Assembly (NCBI GenBank): GCA_036365515.1
Contig: CM070877.1
Span: forward strand, 6,953,001 to 7,017,000
DNA from: Torymus aiolomorphi
Lineage: Eukaryota > Arthropoda > Insecta > Hymenoptera > Torymidae
Length of the DNA stretch: 64,000 bases
Reading direction: 5' to 3'
Each line of letters begins with the position of its first letter. Positions within the stretch are counted from its first letter, which is position 1. Shown here one piece after another: positions 24,846 through 34,572 of this stretch. A program made the position numbers and the translations under genes. The notes below the pieces were generated by a model. That model was not told where the DNA came from. It was given only the letters and a program-made list of their open reading frames with translations, and ran no database searches.

Positions 24846-26875
24846 TGCTAACATTAAGGGCTGTAGAGAAAAGTTGTTTTATTAGATTAGCTGTTTGAAT
24901 TGTAGCATCTTTAAGTGTGAGTGTACCTGTTGTAATTTGGAGTGTTAACTCGATTGCCTCATTTATAATGTTCATTAGGTTTTCAGCATCTTTAGATTGT
25001 ACGAGGGCTGTTCAAAAAGTAAGTTTCCCTAGACTGTCGTTTTGCCCCAGCGCCATCTAGCGAGCTGGGACCGAACATAGTTTTAGTTTAGGATATACCG
25101 ATAAGAGCGGAACCGGTCTTAGCTGCCGAAAAAATTTTTTTCATCAGTACCGGCTCGGAAACCATGGAGCTACCTGTGAAAAACGTGTCCACCTGTGAGT
25201 TGCGTGCAGTTATTCGCTTCTTAACTGCAAAAGGGCTTAATGGCAACGAATGGGAAATTTTTGATCACCCACCCTACTCTCCAGATCTCGCACCAAGTGA
25301 CTTTTTTCTTTTTCCTAAATTAAAGGAAAGTTTGGGTGGCCATCACTTCAATTCAAATGATGAAGTGAAAGACATCATTAAATTATTCTTTAAAAAACAG
25401 GGCACGGATTTTTATAAACAAGATTTGTCAAAGCTTGAGAACAGATATAAAAAATGTATTCAAGTCCAAGGGGGCTATGTAGAAAAATAGTTTATAAGTC
25501 AAACAATAAATACATGTGTTACTTTAACCTAAAAATTGTGTTTTGCTTTTTTCCCGGAGCAGGGAAACTTACTTTTTGAACACCCCTCGTATTTTATCAT
25601 TATTATTTATCATGTTTGTTTGTGTGTGTGTCCACGCTGGACTTGCGTTTTGTTTATTGATAAGTCGTGGGAAGTTACGTTCATAGCTAGTGTTTGCGTT
25701 GTAATTATGTTGTTGTGATTGTTGTTTTTGTGGCGGTTGTTGTCTGGGCGCGTGAATTTTTACCTGTTGTGTAGGTTTAGCGTTTGTTTGTTTTTGTGAC
25801 CTGATTTTGATTAGATCGTGTTGTCTTTTATATCTTAGGCATCCCTGGTAGTTTGCCGTGTTGTTTCCTCCATAGTTAGCGCATTTTAGGTTGTTTGTTT
25901 TATCCGAGAAATCTAATTTGCATTCAGTTGATTTGTGGATTTCTCCACATTTAACGCATTTGGGAAGCATGTGGCAGAATTTAGAGACATGATTAAATTC
26001 CTGGCAGTTGAAGCATTGCACAGATTTGTTAGGTTTGTTATATTTTTCAAGTTTTATTTTGAAGTAATTAATCGATTTGACTTCATTCAAGAGTTTTATA
26101 TTTTCATCATTAGTTAAAGTTAAAAGGAAAAGAGGGAGCGGCGTGGCTGTTCTTCCACTTCCTCTTTTCATCTGTGCCACGCTTTCTACTTTTAGCCCTA
26201 TTTCAGTCAGCTCTTTTTTTATTTCGTCGGTTTCTGTATACGAGGGGAGGCCTCCCACTACAATTTTCGCAGGGGGGGGGTGGAATCAGCGGGTCGTCTC
26301 AGGGAATATTGAAAGGCTGTTTCCTCAAGACCCTTGAGTAACAACCGGTAGTCATCAAGTGTACTAACCCCAACTGACATGTGGGTGCTGTCGATAATTT
26401 GTACTACCGGTGGAAACTTAAGTTTCCTAAGGACAACCTTAAGCATCTTGTATGGGTAGTTGAGTTCGTCTACTTTAACTGTCACTGGCTTGATCGATTG
26501 TTTTTTAGTCTTAGGGTCTGTCTCGTTGTTTGTCAGTGTGTTTTTTTAATTTAGGCAACCTGTTGGTACCGTTTTTTCAGTGCCCTTAGCGAGTGTGTCA
26601 AAGTAGTTCTTAGTTTTATTCGATAGGGTCACATTAGATGGTTGTGTGTTTATCTTACTGGTGCTAGTTGTGGTGCTGCTGCTGGCCCTTGTTGAGGTCC
26701 TGGCCTTTGTCGAGGTCCTATCCTTCTTCCTCTTAGTGGATGATACGACGCTGAATCCTTCGTCACCGCTGTTGTCTGGATTCACTCGCTTCGGGTGCTG
26801 TAGCGTTGAGCCATCTGGGGACTCCGACTGGTCCATTTTGCCCGATGAGTGTGACATTGTGACCCTGGAGGTCAC
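24829..26875 (-). pseudogene. Jockey-like ORF1: gag with zinc knuckles, disrupted
   Basis: It starts near 26875 with a Ser/Thr/Lys-rich leader, then a region reading KIVVGGLPSYTETDEIKKEL-like (PRE_C2HC-type domain), then zinc knuckles CFNCQEFNHVSKFC and CVKCGEIHKSTEC. A third knuckle reads KCANYGGNNTANYQGC, in which a Cys and a His appear replaced. Breaks are a stop at 26546-26548, a frameshift at the run of nine G (26272-26280), and a mariner insertion at 25002-25589 that splits the C-terminal Gln-rich tail from the last 60 or so codons ending at 24829. Gag binds the element RNA and targets it to the nucleus. Confidence 0.8.
25002..25589 (+). mobile_element. Mariner deletion derivative inside the Jockey gag
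   Basis: 588 bp flanked by TA (25000-25001, 25590-25591), with about 29-bp inverted ends beginning CGAGGGCTGTTCAAAAAGTA. The remaining ORF (25164-25490, 108 codons) joins the start of a mariner transposase helix-turn-helix (ELRAVIRFLTAKG) straight to the region of the third catalytic Asp (HPPYSPDLAPSDFFLFP). The central catalytic part is missing. It is therefore non-autonomous but could be moved by a full-length relative. Confidence 0.9.
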
Positions 26876-27122
26876 CTCTCCGAGGTCCGCTCTCTAGTGG
26901 CTGTTGTTGTTGTCGACTTGTAGTTTGGAAGGAAGCGGTGAATATCACAATACTGTGATCAGCCGTGTGATTGCCCTCAGAAGGGCAGGTGATCAAACTA
27001 ATTCTCTGCACAATCACTATCACTATCACTATCACTCACAATTGAAAGCTATCGCGATATTACGATGCTCACTGCGATCGCGACGACTGTCAGAGACAGA
27101 ATCCAATCATCTCATTTGAACG

Positions 27123-27335
27123 GTTGACTTACACGGCTTATATACTCTTGGCCGTCCAACGTATCCACAGATAGCACTACCGAAGCGCCGCGTAGCGGAT
27201 AAATAGCCGAAGCTTACTTATGGAGAGCTGTCCATCACAAGTGCTGCTTTGTCACCGCTATGCGGCGCTCCGATAGCGCTTTCTGTGAATACACTGGATG
27301 GCCGAGAGTATATAAGCCGTGTAAGTCAGCCGTTC
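27123..27335. repeat. Loop palindrome of the 21190-27626 foldback
   Basis: ACACGGCTTATATACTC near 27132 pairs with GAGTATATAAGCCGTGT near 27306, with further pairing inward (GAAGCGCCGC with GCGGCGCT). This is the centre of the host foldback, to the right of the Jockey insertion. Confidence 0.65.
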
Positions 27336-27662
27336 AAATAACTCTTTACGAAGAGTCCTATTTACAAGGCTTGCCTTGTTCTTGATATCCCCGTTACTCA
27401 CAATGGGGGACTCAAAGTTTTACGCCATATCTGTACGAGATCTCGTACTCAAGTTAAACGCATGATATCTCACATGAGATCCTATGTGGGATCTCATGTG
27501 GGAATTCATGCTTCAAGTTCAAACGTGGGATGTCAGATGGGATCCCATATCAAATTCACACGTGGGATCTCGTGTGGGATTCCACGTGGGATCCTGTGGG
27601 ATCCCATGTGGTTTTTTTCAGTAGGGTACCCATTGCTGAAGATTAAGATATTGAACTTCTGC

Positions 27663-28125
27663 CACACGGAAAGAAAAGTGGTATGGAAATAACTCCAGTA
27701 TTGGACGACGCTAATGTCAAAAAGTCTCGGTGTTTGTAGATATTAAATTTCGCATTTACTTAGTGCCGAATTAGAGTGCCCGCACTATGAGCTGGACGTA
27801 CAGAACCTCACATTTCTCGGATATATCGTAACTTGACGTTGAAAGTCTGAAAGCTCCAACTTAGAGATCGATGTAAAGGGGCGGAGTTGGCGATTCGAAG
27901 CGCGCGCAGTGGTTGGCCGCCGGGCGAGCGCGCACGCTGGAGTGGGAAGCAACTGAATCTCCAATCTCCCAGTTGGAAGTCTCACACTTCCAACGTCGAG
28001 TTAAGGTATATCCAAGAAACCTCGGGGTTCTGTATATCCAATCTAGACTTCAATTGCGCTATGATTTGTATTGGGCGGCTCGCGGCTTTCTCCGAGGTGT
28101 AGACAGTCCAAATTTCTTTCCGTGC
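27663..28125. mobile_element. Foldback with CACGGAAAGAAA ends, second insertion in the split MITE
   Basis: The ends are CACGGAAAGAAA and TTTCTTTCCGTG. Inner arms share TACAGAACC / GGTTCTGTA and GATATATCNAG-like and CTTCCAACGTCGAGTTA blocks. Comparison with 8678-8896 shows it inserted between AACTTCTGC and ATGGGTC. It has no coding sequence. Confidence 0.65.
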
Positions 28126-28225
28126 ATGGGTCATGAGTATGCTAGATATCGGACAACTAGTTTTTTTCGTTTGGCACAAAAGCACAAAAGCACATGCCTG
28201 TGCCTCGAATGTGGACTCGCTCTTA

Positions 28226-28346
28226 TTGAACAGAACATAGATGTTAAACATAGATAACAGTTACATAGATGTCGAACAACACTTTCTTTTTGGTATGGCA
28301 CAAATCGCACGGCACACGACGCACAGCTCGCCATGTAGATTCGCTC
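28226..28346. repeat. Decayed half MITE of the GAGCGAGTCC family
   Basis: It contains the purine/T-run and GGTATGGCACAAA block and ends in GTAGATTCGCTC before TTA. This matches the right half of the family at 8678-8896, with many substitutions and no left half. Confidence 0.45.
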
Positions 28347-28349
28347 TTA

Positions 28350-28551
28350 GGGTGTGTCCAGAATAGGACGGAAACTGCTTGCGCAAATATATGCTTTAGT
28401 AATTTCTAGTGAAAATTTAGGGATATCTGGTAATGAAGGTTCAAAATGCAGAGATTTTCAACCTTAATTACCAGATATCCCTAGATTTTCACTAGAAATT
28501 ACTAAAGCTTATATTCGCGATAGCAGTTTCCGTCCTATTCTGGACACACCC
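28350..28551. mobile_element. TTA-flanked MITE (ends GGGTGTGTCCAG)
   Basis: A 202-bp near-perfect palindrome with ends GGGTGTGTCCAGAATAGGAC. TTA lies at 28347-28349 and 28552-28554, the latter shared with the next element. The arms include ATTTCTAGTGAAAATNTAGG. Confidence 0.8.
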
Positions 28552-28554
28552 TTA

Positions 28555-28790
28555 GGGGCGGTCCACAAGCTTCCACGCCACGCTCCACCGCCACCGCCAC
28601 CGTTGTAGTTCGCGCGTTTCATTACGTTCCAATTTTCTTAAGGGTTCTACCTTACTGATCAAGCATGCATATCGGTATCCTTATCATGCTGGATCGGTAA
28701 GGTAGAACCCTTAAGAAAATTGGAACGTAGTGAAACGCGTGAACTACACGGTGGCGGTGGAGCGTGGCGTAGAAGCTTGTGGACCGCCCC
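28555..28790. mobile_element. TTA-flanked MITE (second copy, GGGGCGGTCCAC family)
   Basis: Closely related to 8907-9141, with the same ends and triplet run. It is flanked by TTA (28552-28554, 28791-28793). The loop differs (TGCATATCGGTATCC), so the arms are better kept than the loop. Confidence 0.8.
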
Positions 28791-28809
28791 TTACAGACAT
28801 AGACTCTTA

Positions 28810-29001
28810 GGCCGTGGCCACATAAACGCGTACGGCTGCGTTTGACTGCGTTCGGCCGCGGTCAGGCGCACGCGCTCGCTTTTCTCATTGGTTGGAAGCA
28901 GGCTCAGTGCATAGGACGACTAATGAGAGAAGCGAGCGCGTGCGTCTGACCGCGGTCGAACGCAGTCGAACACGGTCGTACGCGTTTATGTGGCCAGGGC
29001 C
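28810..29001. mobile_element. TTA-flanked MITE (ends GGCCGTGGCCACA)
   Basis: A 192-bp palindrome flanked by TTA (28807-28809, 29002-29004). The arms are CpG-rich (ACGCGTACGGCTGCG, CGCACGCGCTCGC) and end in GGCCGTGGCCACATAAACGC. It is related to the ends of the 9304-11175 foldback. Confidence 0.8.
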
Positions 29002-29047
29002 TTACGCGCGCTCTTACGGGCGGCGTGAAGCCCATGATGGTGGCGCG

Positions 29048-29183
29048 TGGTCATGCTATCTCTCTCGCACACCTACAGTGGTGGGGGTAGAGGGGAAACG
29101 GTGACGGAAGAAGAGGGGAGAACGTTGAGGGGAACACTCTCCCCCTACCAAGCGCCCATTAGAAAGAGAGAGCATGACCACAG
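29048..29183. repeat. Imperfect hairpin with GGTCATGCT arms
   Basis: GGTCATGCTATCTCTCTC near 29049 pairs with GAGAGAGCATGACC ending near 29180. The inner pairing is G-rich and imperfect. It may be a decayed MITE. Confidence 0.45.
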
Positions 29184-29224
29184 CTATTGCCCTCTCTCTC
29201 TTGCCCGGTTTCAGCGCTTTACAC

Positions 29225-29470
29225 GGGAGCGCGCAGTCTATCTCTATAAGTCTATGAGTCGGGGTCTGCGAGCAGAAAGGCGCTTCTGCAATGGTCGCCA
29301 CGTTGACCAATTAGATTGTGAGTTCGTTGTTCGATTAAACGCTAAAGCGCAAGGAATTGCGGGAACTTTGAAATGAGAACTCGAACACGAGAGAATTAAA
29401 CTTTAACTTTGGCGTTAATCAATTAATTAAATACTTTGGAATTTTAACAAATAAATAGACTTTCAACCGT
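29225..29470. repeat. Dispersed repeat, partner inverted at 38890-39130
   Basis: TATGAGTCGGG followed by GAGCAGAAAGGCGCTTCTGC and AATGGTCGCCA is found in reverse complement at about 39050-39115. Weaker similarity continues for about 240 bp. No coding potential was seen. Confidence 0.55.
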
Positions 29471-30872
29471 GCTTCTATACCATTCAAAACAGCTTAACTT
29501 CATGGTAATGGCGACTGACTCTGAGATGAGGTCGAGGCGCTACTTGCACTAGTGCAACTGAGCTTTCGAGCTTGATTCTTCTTTTAATTACTTGATTTTG
29601 AGACATTATTCAAATGTCATTCAGCGAAATATTTATATAGAAACTTCAAACTTTGTAAAATAATAGATAATAATGTAACGGAGGGAAATGCAGTCCTGGT
29701 TTTCCGTAATATTGTTTTTACTATTTGTTATAGGCAAATTACTTATTTTTTCGTCTGCTATATTGTGGCGCGAAATTTGAATTTTTAATTGACTTTCGGA
29801 CCCCCAACTTGTTTTGCAAGAAGAATTCTTCGAAATGCTTATCCCTCCGTTGATGATTTCTTGGAAAAATATGGTAAACAGTTCCTGGAATCAAAGATGA
29901 TAAACATTTCCTGGAAAATCATTTATTCTGAGCGAGTCCTATCTATAGTTTATTTAAACTAAGTTGATTAATTTACTTCTACTGGGATCGCAAGTTGTTA
30001 ATTATTTGTTTATTCGGAATTCTACTAATTGAATAATCATTTACTTAATTACACGAAAAATCAAATTATTTACGTTGGCACGGCTAATTAATTGTTTATT
30101 TATATTCGAATGACATACTTATTATCTAAATCTTGTACTATTCATTAATTTAGTCGTTACTTATTTAGCTTAATTAATTATCTGATTAAGAGAGTTAATT
30201 CTTTATGGGTAAGGTTGTTATTATATTTAATGTTTATTGTTTATTCGAAATTAACTTGGATTCTAAACCATCACTGTAGAATGACCTTAAATATCGCGCT
30301 CTTCTTTCACGCAAACGCAGTTCATAATACCATATACATTCACACTTATTATAAGCTTGTAGTATTTGACTATCGAATATATTACACGTATTAAGTATTT
30401 GGTTTCAGTGTATATCAGTATATTCTAAATTCATAATATGATATTCTGTTATTCTATTAATATTTGAAAAATCTACTGTTATAAGATTATAGGTTAGTCT
30501 TCTATTTTTATGTTATTTTTGTACATTTCGACTAATTGACGTAATTTGTATTTTAGATATATTATCGTTATTTAACAGTTCCATTTTAAGATTTTGTCCT
30601 ATTACAGAGATGCAATTGTATTTTCTACACAATTGCTGATTATCTCAGTTACTATTTGTTTTGAACATACATATACACATTCATATACATAAAAACTTTA
30701 TTGTATTTTACAGCTGACTTTAAAATGCATTTTCCGTATTTATTATTACATGAATAAACATATTTTCGAATATTCTGATTTTTATTTTATTTTTATTAAA
30801 CGTTTAAAACTATTTTAATTTAACAAAGATTATGTGTTAAAATATAATCCTTTCCAGGTATAAATATTAAAT
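29471..30872 (+). other. Intergenic and FAM8A1 5' region
   Basis: AT-rich. It includes a solo half element at 29582-29808 (see that entry). An AG acceptor at 30856-30857 just before the FAM8A1 start suggests an upstream non-coding exon that I could not place. No protein-coding signal. Confidence 0.45.
29582..29808. repeat. Solo arm of the GGGGGTCCGAAAG element
   Basis: About 227 bp matching one arm of the complete element at 34987-35401 (AATGTAACGGAGGG, GTCTGCTATATTGTGGCGCG, ending CTTTCGGACCCCC). The mirror arm is absent, so the palindrome has been cut in half. Confidence 0.7.
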
Positions 30873-32280
30873 ATGGCAGAAGGTGACGGTCAAAGTAAAA
30901 AAGAAGAACCTGATAGTGGCTGTATTGCTACAAGTGCACAACGAACAGAGTATTTTGCCAAATTAGAGAGATGGCTTTTAGAGGCATATGCATGGCAAAC
31001 ATTTACAGCTACTGTTCCCTATGTTCTTGCATCTAGTCAAATGTTGCATGGTGAATATTAAAATACTTTTTTACTTTATTTTACTTAGAAATTTTTGTAC
31101 TGACAAATGAATACATCCAGGTACTGCACCAATTTCAACTTCAAATATTGGAGTTACATTAGCAAATGCAAATATTAATGTAAATAGTGAAACTGGAAGT
31201 GGTGGAGTACGTCAAAGGACAATAAACAATCATGCAGATAATCAATTCCAAGTTCCTGGAGTAACAGGTAAAAAATCAAATTGGTAATAATTATAAAAAA
31301 TATACAAACATTATATGATCAGAAATACAATATAAATAGGCAAAATAATATATTAGAATATAAAACAAATATAATTTTAGGTATCACATATCGAATCCCT
31401 CCTATTTGGAAAAGATTTGTTGCAGAATTTATAGATTCTATGTTATTGTTTATACTGAAGTTCTTTATAACATTCATTGTAGTAGATGTTTTTGATTTTA
31501 TGTGAGTTATGTATTTTTTAAAATATTTATCATATTTTCTGATAAAATTAAATAATAAATTCTTTGTAAAATAAATAAACTTTTTAGTGACATTGAACGT
31601 TACTACTTGGACATGCTGCAAACGAATTTAAGAATTGATTATAAGATGGCTTTGGAGTTAAATTCTGGAATTTTAATTTTAGAATTGATTCATAGGATAT
31701 TTGTTTGGGTGTTTGAGGTATTAAATTTTATTAATTAAAAATTAAATTATTAATTCATTAACAAACTTAATTAAACTTTTCCTGTTTCCTTTTGTAAAAA
31801 ATTGCTTAATATCTGTGAAATACTAATTAAAATTTGGTTATAAAAGAGTTTACCGTCTAATTAAAATAGTAAAAAGTAATTTTCTGTTTCACATAGGCAT
31901 CATGGCTCCAACATGGAAGAAATGGTCGCATAGGTGGTGCAACTCCTGGAAAATTAATAATGCGTTTGAAGGTTGTACAGTGTCGAAATGTTACACCTGT
32001 AGGTCGTCCAGATGAAGAATTAGTATTAGTAGTTCCTGGGACTGATTTGGGTTTATTACCAGCCTTAGGAAGATCTGTACTAAAGAATTTAATTTTAGCA
32101 TTTTTCTTTCCAATTTGTTTTGCTCTTTGTTTTTTCAGATTTAATCGTACAGGTTATGACTTGGTATGCAATTCTATTGTTGTTGAAGATACTTACAGAA
32201 ATGGAAATAATAATATTAATAATAATAATAACAACAATAATAATTTAAACAACAACAATATTCATCAGCATCAGCAGTAA
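30873..32280 (+). CDS. FAM8A1-like RDD-domain membrane protein
   Basis: Exons 30873-31050, 31121-31267, 31381-31501, 31588-31717 and 31897-32280 total 960 bp and 319 residues, with phases closed. In mammals FAM8A1 is a cofactor of the HRD1 ubiquitin ligase in ER-associated degradation (established). After a polar N-terminus (EYFAKLERWLLEAYAWQ) come an Asn/Gly-rich linker and the RDD domain. This has a first membrane segment around SMLLFILKFFITFIVV, preceded by RIPPIWKRFVAEFID, a second around ILILELIHRIFVWVF, the motif GGATPGKLIMRLKVV, and a last hydrophobic stretch NLILAFFFPICFALCFF. The C-terminus is an Asn repeat then HQHQQ, which is unusual for the family and probably a slippage product. 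The start codon is just after a splice acceptor. Confidence 0.85.
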
Positions 32281-33849
32281 AATATTTTTGCCAAAGATCT
32301 AATGGAACAATGTAAATAAATTTGTAACATAAAAATTATACCTACAAACGAGTGATATGTGATGATAATTTGAGTTATTTAAAGTTGCTGAGATAAGATG
32401 TATGTACATATGGAAATATTTTTAATCAACACAAGTATATTTTTTTTCACATAATCTATGTTTGCGTTGTATTGATTTTGTAATTAAAATTAAAATTGAC
32501 ATATTAGAAATATTGCATTTTAATAATAACTCTACTGTATAAAAAGCTATGTCAAATAAATGATATTTTTATACGAAAATTAGTAATATTAAAAAAAAAC
32601 TAGGAGGGCCGCGCCCCCTTGCGCGCCAACCCCTCGCTGTCTACGTAAAAACTTCGTTTTTATTTTTACATTATAGGCACGACGGCATGTCTGAGGAAAA
32701 TCTTGCAGTTTTGTGTAAAGTCAAATCCTTGAACAATAAGCGAAAATCGACTATTTCAGGTGTATTTAGGCGTTTAAAAATCGTTTCTACAGATCTAACT
32801 CTTCAGGAATTGATTGTACATGAAAATGTTAAATGGAAAAAAGTTTTTTTTTATTACAATCTACAACTTTTACATTTAAAATATTTGTGTAAAATTAAAT
32901 ACTGTCAATTTATAGCCGAAAATCGTCCATTTTTTACCGTTTTAGCTGTTTTTCGCAGTTGTATTGGCAAGTATTGCTCGAAGCAAAAAATGCCCTACAG
33001 AAAAAAGGTGTCTTTTAATTGGTTTTAGCAGATCGATGTGTAGATATTAACTTAAAATTAATTTTTTTAGACATTATGCTTAAAAATCGATTTTGTGAAA
33101 TGTTTCTTTGTGTTTGTATTTCTAAACTTTTTCATCGATCTTTCTCAGTAGAGGACCACCGGGTATAGGTATAATTAAAGGAGCATATGCTCGCAATTCT
33201 GATGGAATCAATTGGAAATTCATTGAGATAATCAGGTAACTTGATTACATACGGACGCTTAAACTCACTATTAGTGGAAAATGGTTTTTATACATTAAAT
33301 TTGCAGTATTTGTATTCCGGCAATTTTCGCTCTGGTGAAATTATAAGGCTCTCCTAAGTAGCGGTCGTGCCTAATGATCTTTCATTTTTACATTCTACTT
33401 GTAATACATATAAAAATCGCTGTTAATTCATTGCTGGTATTTAGCTTTGTCAAATTTAATTTATAAATTAATTTAAATGATAATTATCATTCCATTAAAT
33501 TTATTATTGATGAGAAAAAGACATCCCACCCTTTTTTTGAATATTATCTTTTAATAAACATTTTCACTACTAAAAATATAAAAAGTTGAGTTTTTTATAT
33601 TTATCATTGAGTTAATTTTTTTTTTTTTTTGTATTATGATTGTTTCATAAGTATTGGTTAATTAATACTCCTGTTATCATATGAAAACGAAAACAAACTT
33701 TTATTTAAAAATCCTTTTTTACTCCAAAATAAATGCGATAATTTCTTAAAATTTTAACACAAGTAACTTATACTTTATAAATTGAAAAAAAGGTCCGATT
33801 TTCACGAAATTAATCTAAATGTTTTCTGAAAAAGAAATTAAATAAAAGT
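32281..33849. other. FAM8A1 3' side and unassigned AT-rich DNA
   Basis: Several AATAAA-like signals follow the FAM8A1 stop. A GC-rich block (32604-32640) marks the start of something different. An ORF at 32687-33028 (113 codons), preceded by an AG acceptor-like TTATAG, begins with LAVLCKVKSLNNKRKSTIS and is weakly reminiscent of gag leaders of Pao/BEL elements. I do not trust it as a gene. Confidence 0.4.
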
Positions 33850-34150
33850 AGTAGATTATGCATCTAGGGAGTAAAGTAAGCTATGTACGTCGGCGGGGGA
33901 TTTGATGCCCGAGCGAAGCGAGGGCAAAAACTCGCGGACGTTCATAGCCCGCTTCATTGCTCCCGAGGGCAATATACAATTTTTTCGCATTACCGGTGGA
34001 AAGTTGTTTGTGCTTAATCCCTGATTTCAAAGTCGAAAACGTCATATCACGTTATAGAAACTGCGACGCTTATGCTCGTGTCTATACTTTTTTCCCGATT
34101 AGTAACGCCTGCAGTGACTTGCGGCCCATTGCGCCCGACGGTGGGGCGTA
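33850..34150. repeat. Dispersed repeat with GAGCGAAGCGAGGGC core, copy 1
   Basis: It shares long blocks with 60880-61110 and 61920-62160: TAGATTATGCA, GAGCGAAGCGAGGGC, AACTCGCGGACGTTCATAGCC, GGGCAATATACAATTTTTTC. The core is a near palindrome. These are diverged members of one family; the class is unknown. Confidence 0.65.
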
Positions 34151-34310
34151 TTGAGCATTTTCAAAAAGGTTTTTCTTTAATTTTTTCAAAATATTTTTTC
34201 ATTAAACGGCTTGTCCATCAATATTGCTAAATGCAATGTGATTACCTTCTACCGAGGCGAATTTGACCCTTACAATATACATAGACATAGGGTATATACA
34301 TAGACTCTCA

Positions 34311-34572
34311 ATTAACGTTCAATGACCATGTAAACTATGTTGTAAATAAAGCTGCGCGCTCACTAGGTTTTTTATATCGCTCGTCTCGTGAGTTTTCTAC
34401 ACCAGACTCACTGATAACATTGTATTATACAAATGTACGTTCTATAATGATATATGCCTCGGTTACATGGTCACCCTATCAAGCTTACCAAAACTCGAGA
34501 CCATACACCATAAGTTTTTACGTATGCTCCCTTTCAAAACTGATAAACCACTACACCGATTTAGCCATGACT
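34311..34572 (+). mobile_element. LINE fragment, reverse transcriptase thumb region
   Basis: Plus-strand translation gives HVNYVVNKAARSLGFLYRSS, REFSTPDSLITLYYTNVRS and IYASVTWSPYQ, the stretch after the YxDD core of many non-LTR reverse transcriptases. A frameshift precedes FLRMLPFKTDKPLHRFSHDY. Both ends are cut. It abuts the broken gene at 34571-35507, which it may have truncated. Confidence 0.75.

Larger units (their letters stand above)
21487..27111 (-). mobile_element. Near full-length Jockey-like non-LTR retrotransposon, 5.6 kb
   Basis: It lies on the minus strand between 11-bp target duplications TCATTTGAACG at 21476-21486 and 27112-27122. From 5' to 3' it has a 5' UTR (27111-26876), a gag-like ORF1, an endonuclease/reverse transcriptase ORF2, about 690 bp of 3' UTR, and a (TTTC)n tail (plus strand GAAA repeats at about 21486-21511). 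ORF1 stop and ORF2 start overlap by about 17 bp in different frames, a usual Jockey arrangement. Both ORFs are damaged, so this copy is dead. Confidence 0.85.
21190..27626. mobile_element. TAC-flanked foldback (ends CCCTACTGAAAAAAAC) hosting a Jockey element
   Basis: Left part 21190-21486 and right part 27123-27626 form one palindrome of about 800 bp once the nested retrotransposon is removed. The arms carry many degenerate GGATCYCACGTG-like units. The flanks read TAC on the left and a TAC-containing site on the right. Compared with the compact MITE copy (ACCCGTTACTCATTG), this gives the empty site. The end sequence resembles the element at 37556-38238. Confidence 0.75.
21085..28222. mobile_element. 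TTA-flanked MITE split by nested insertions (GAGCGAGTCC family)
   Basis: The ends GAGCGAGTCCACA and GTGGACTCGCTC are flanked by TTA (21082-21084, 28223-28225). Its outer pieces, 21085-21189 and 28126-28222 plus the short bridge 27627-27662, align with the compact copy at 8678-8896. The rest of the 7.1 kb is other transposons that inserted into it: the 21190-27626 foldback and the 27663-28125 foldback. Confidence 0.8.

Noticed and set aside
32687..33028. 113-codon ORF resembling a Pao/BEL gag leader
   Set aside because: Similarity is limited to a few residues. No protease, RT or LTR was seen around it.
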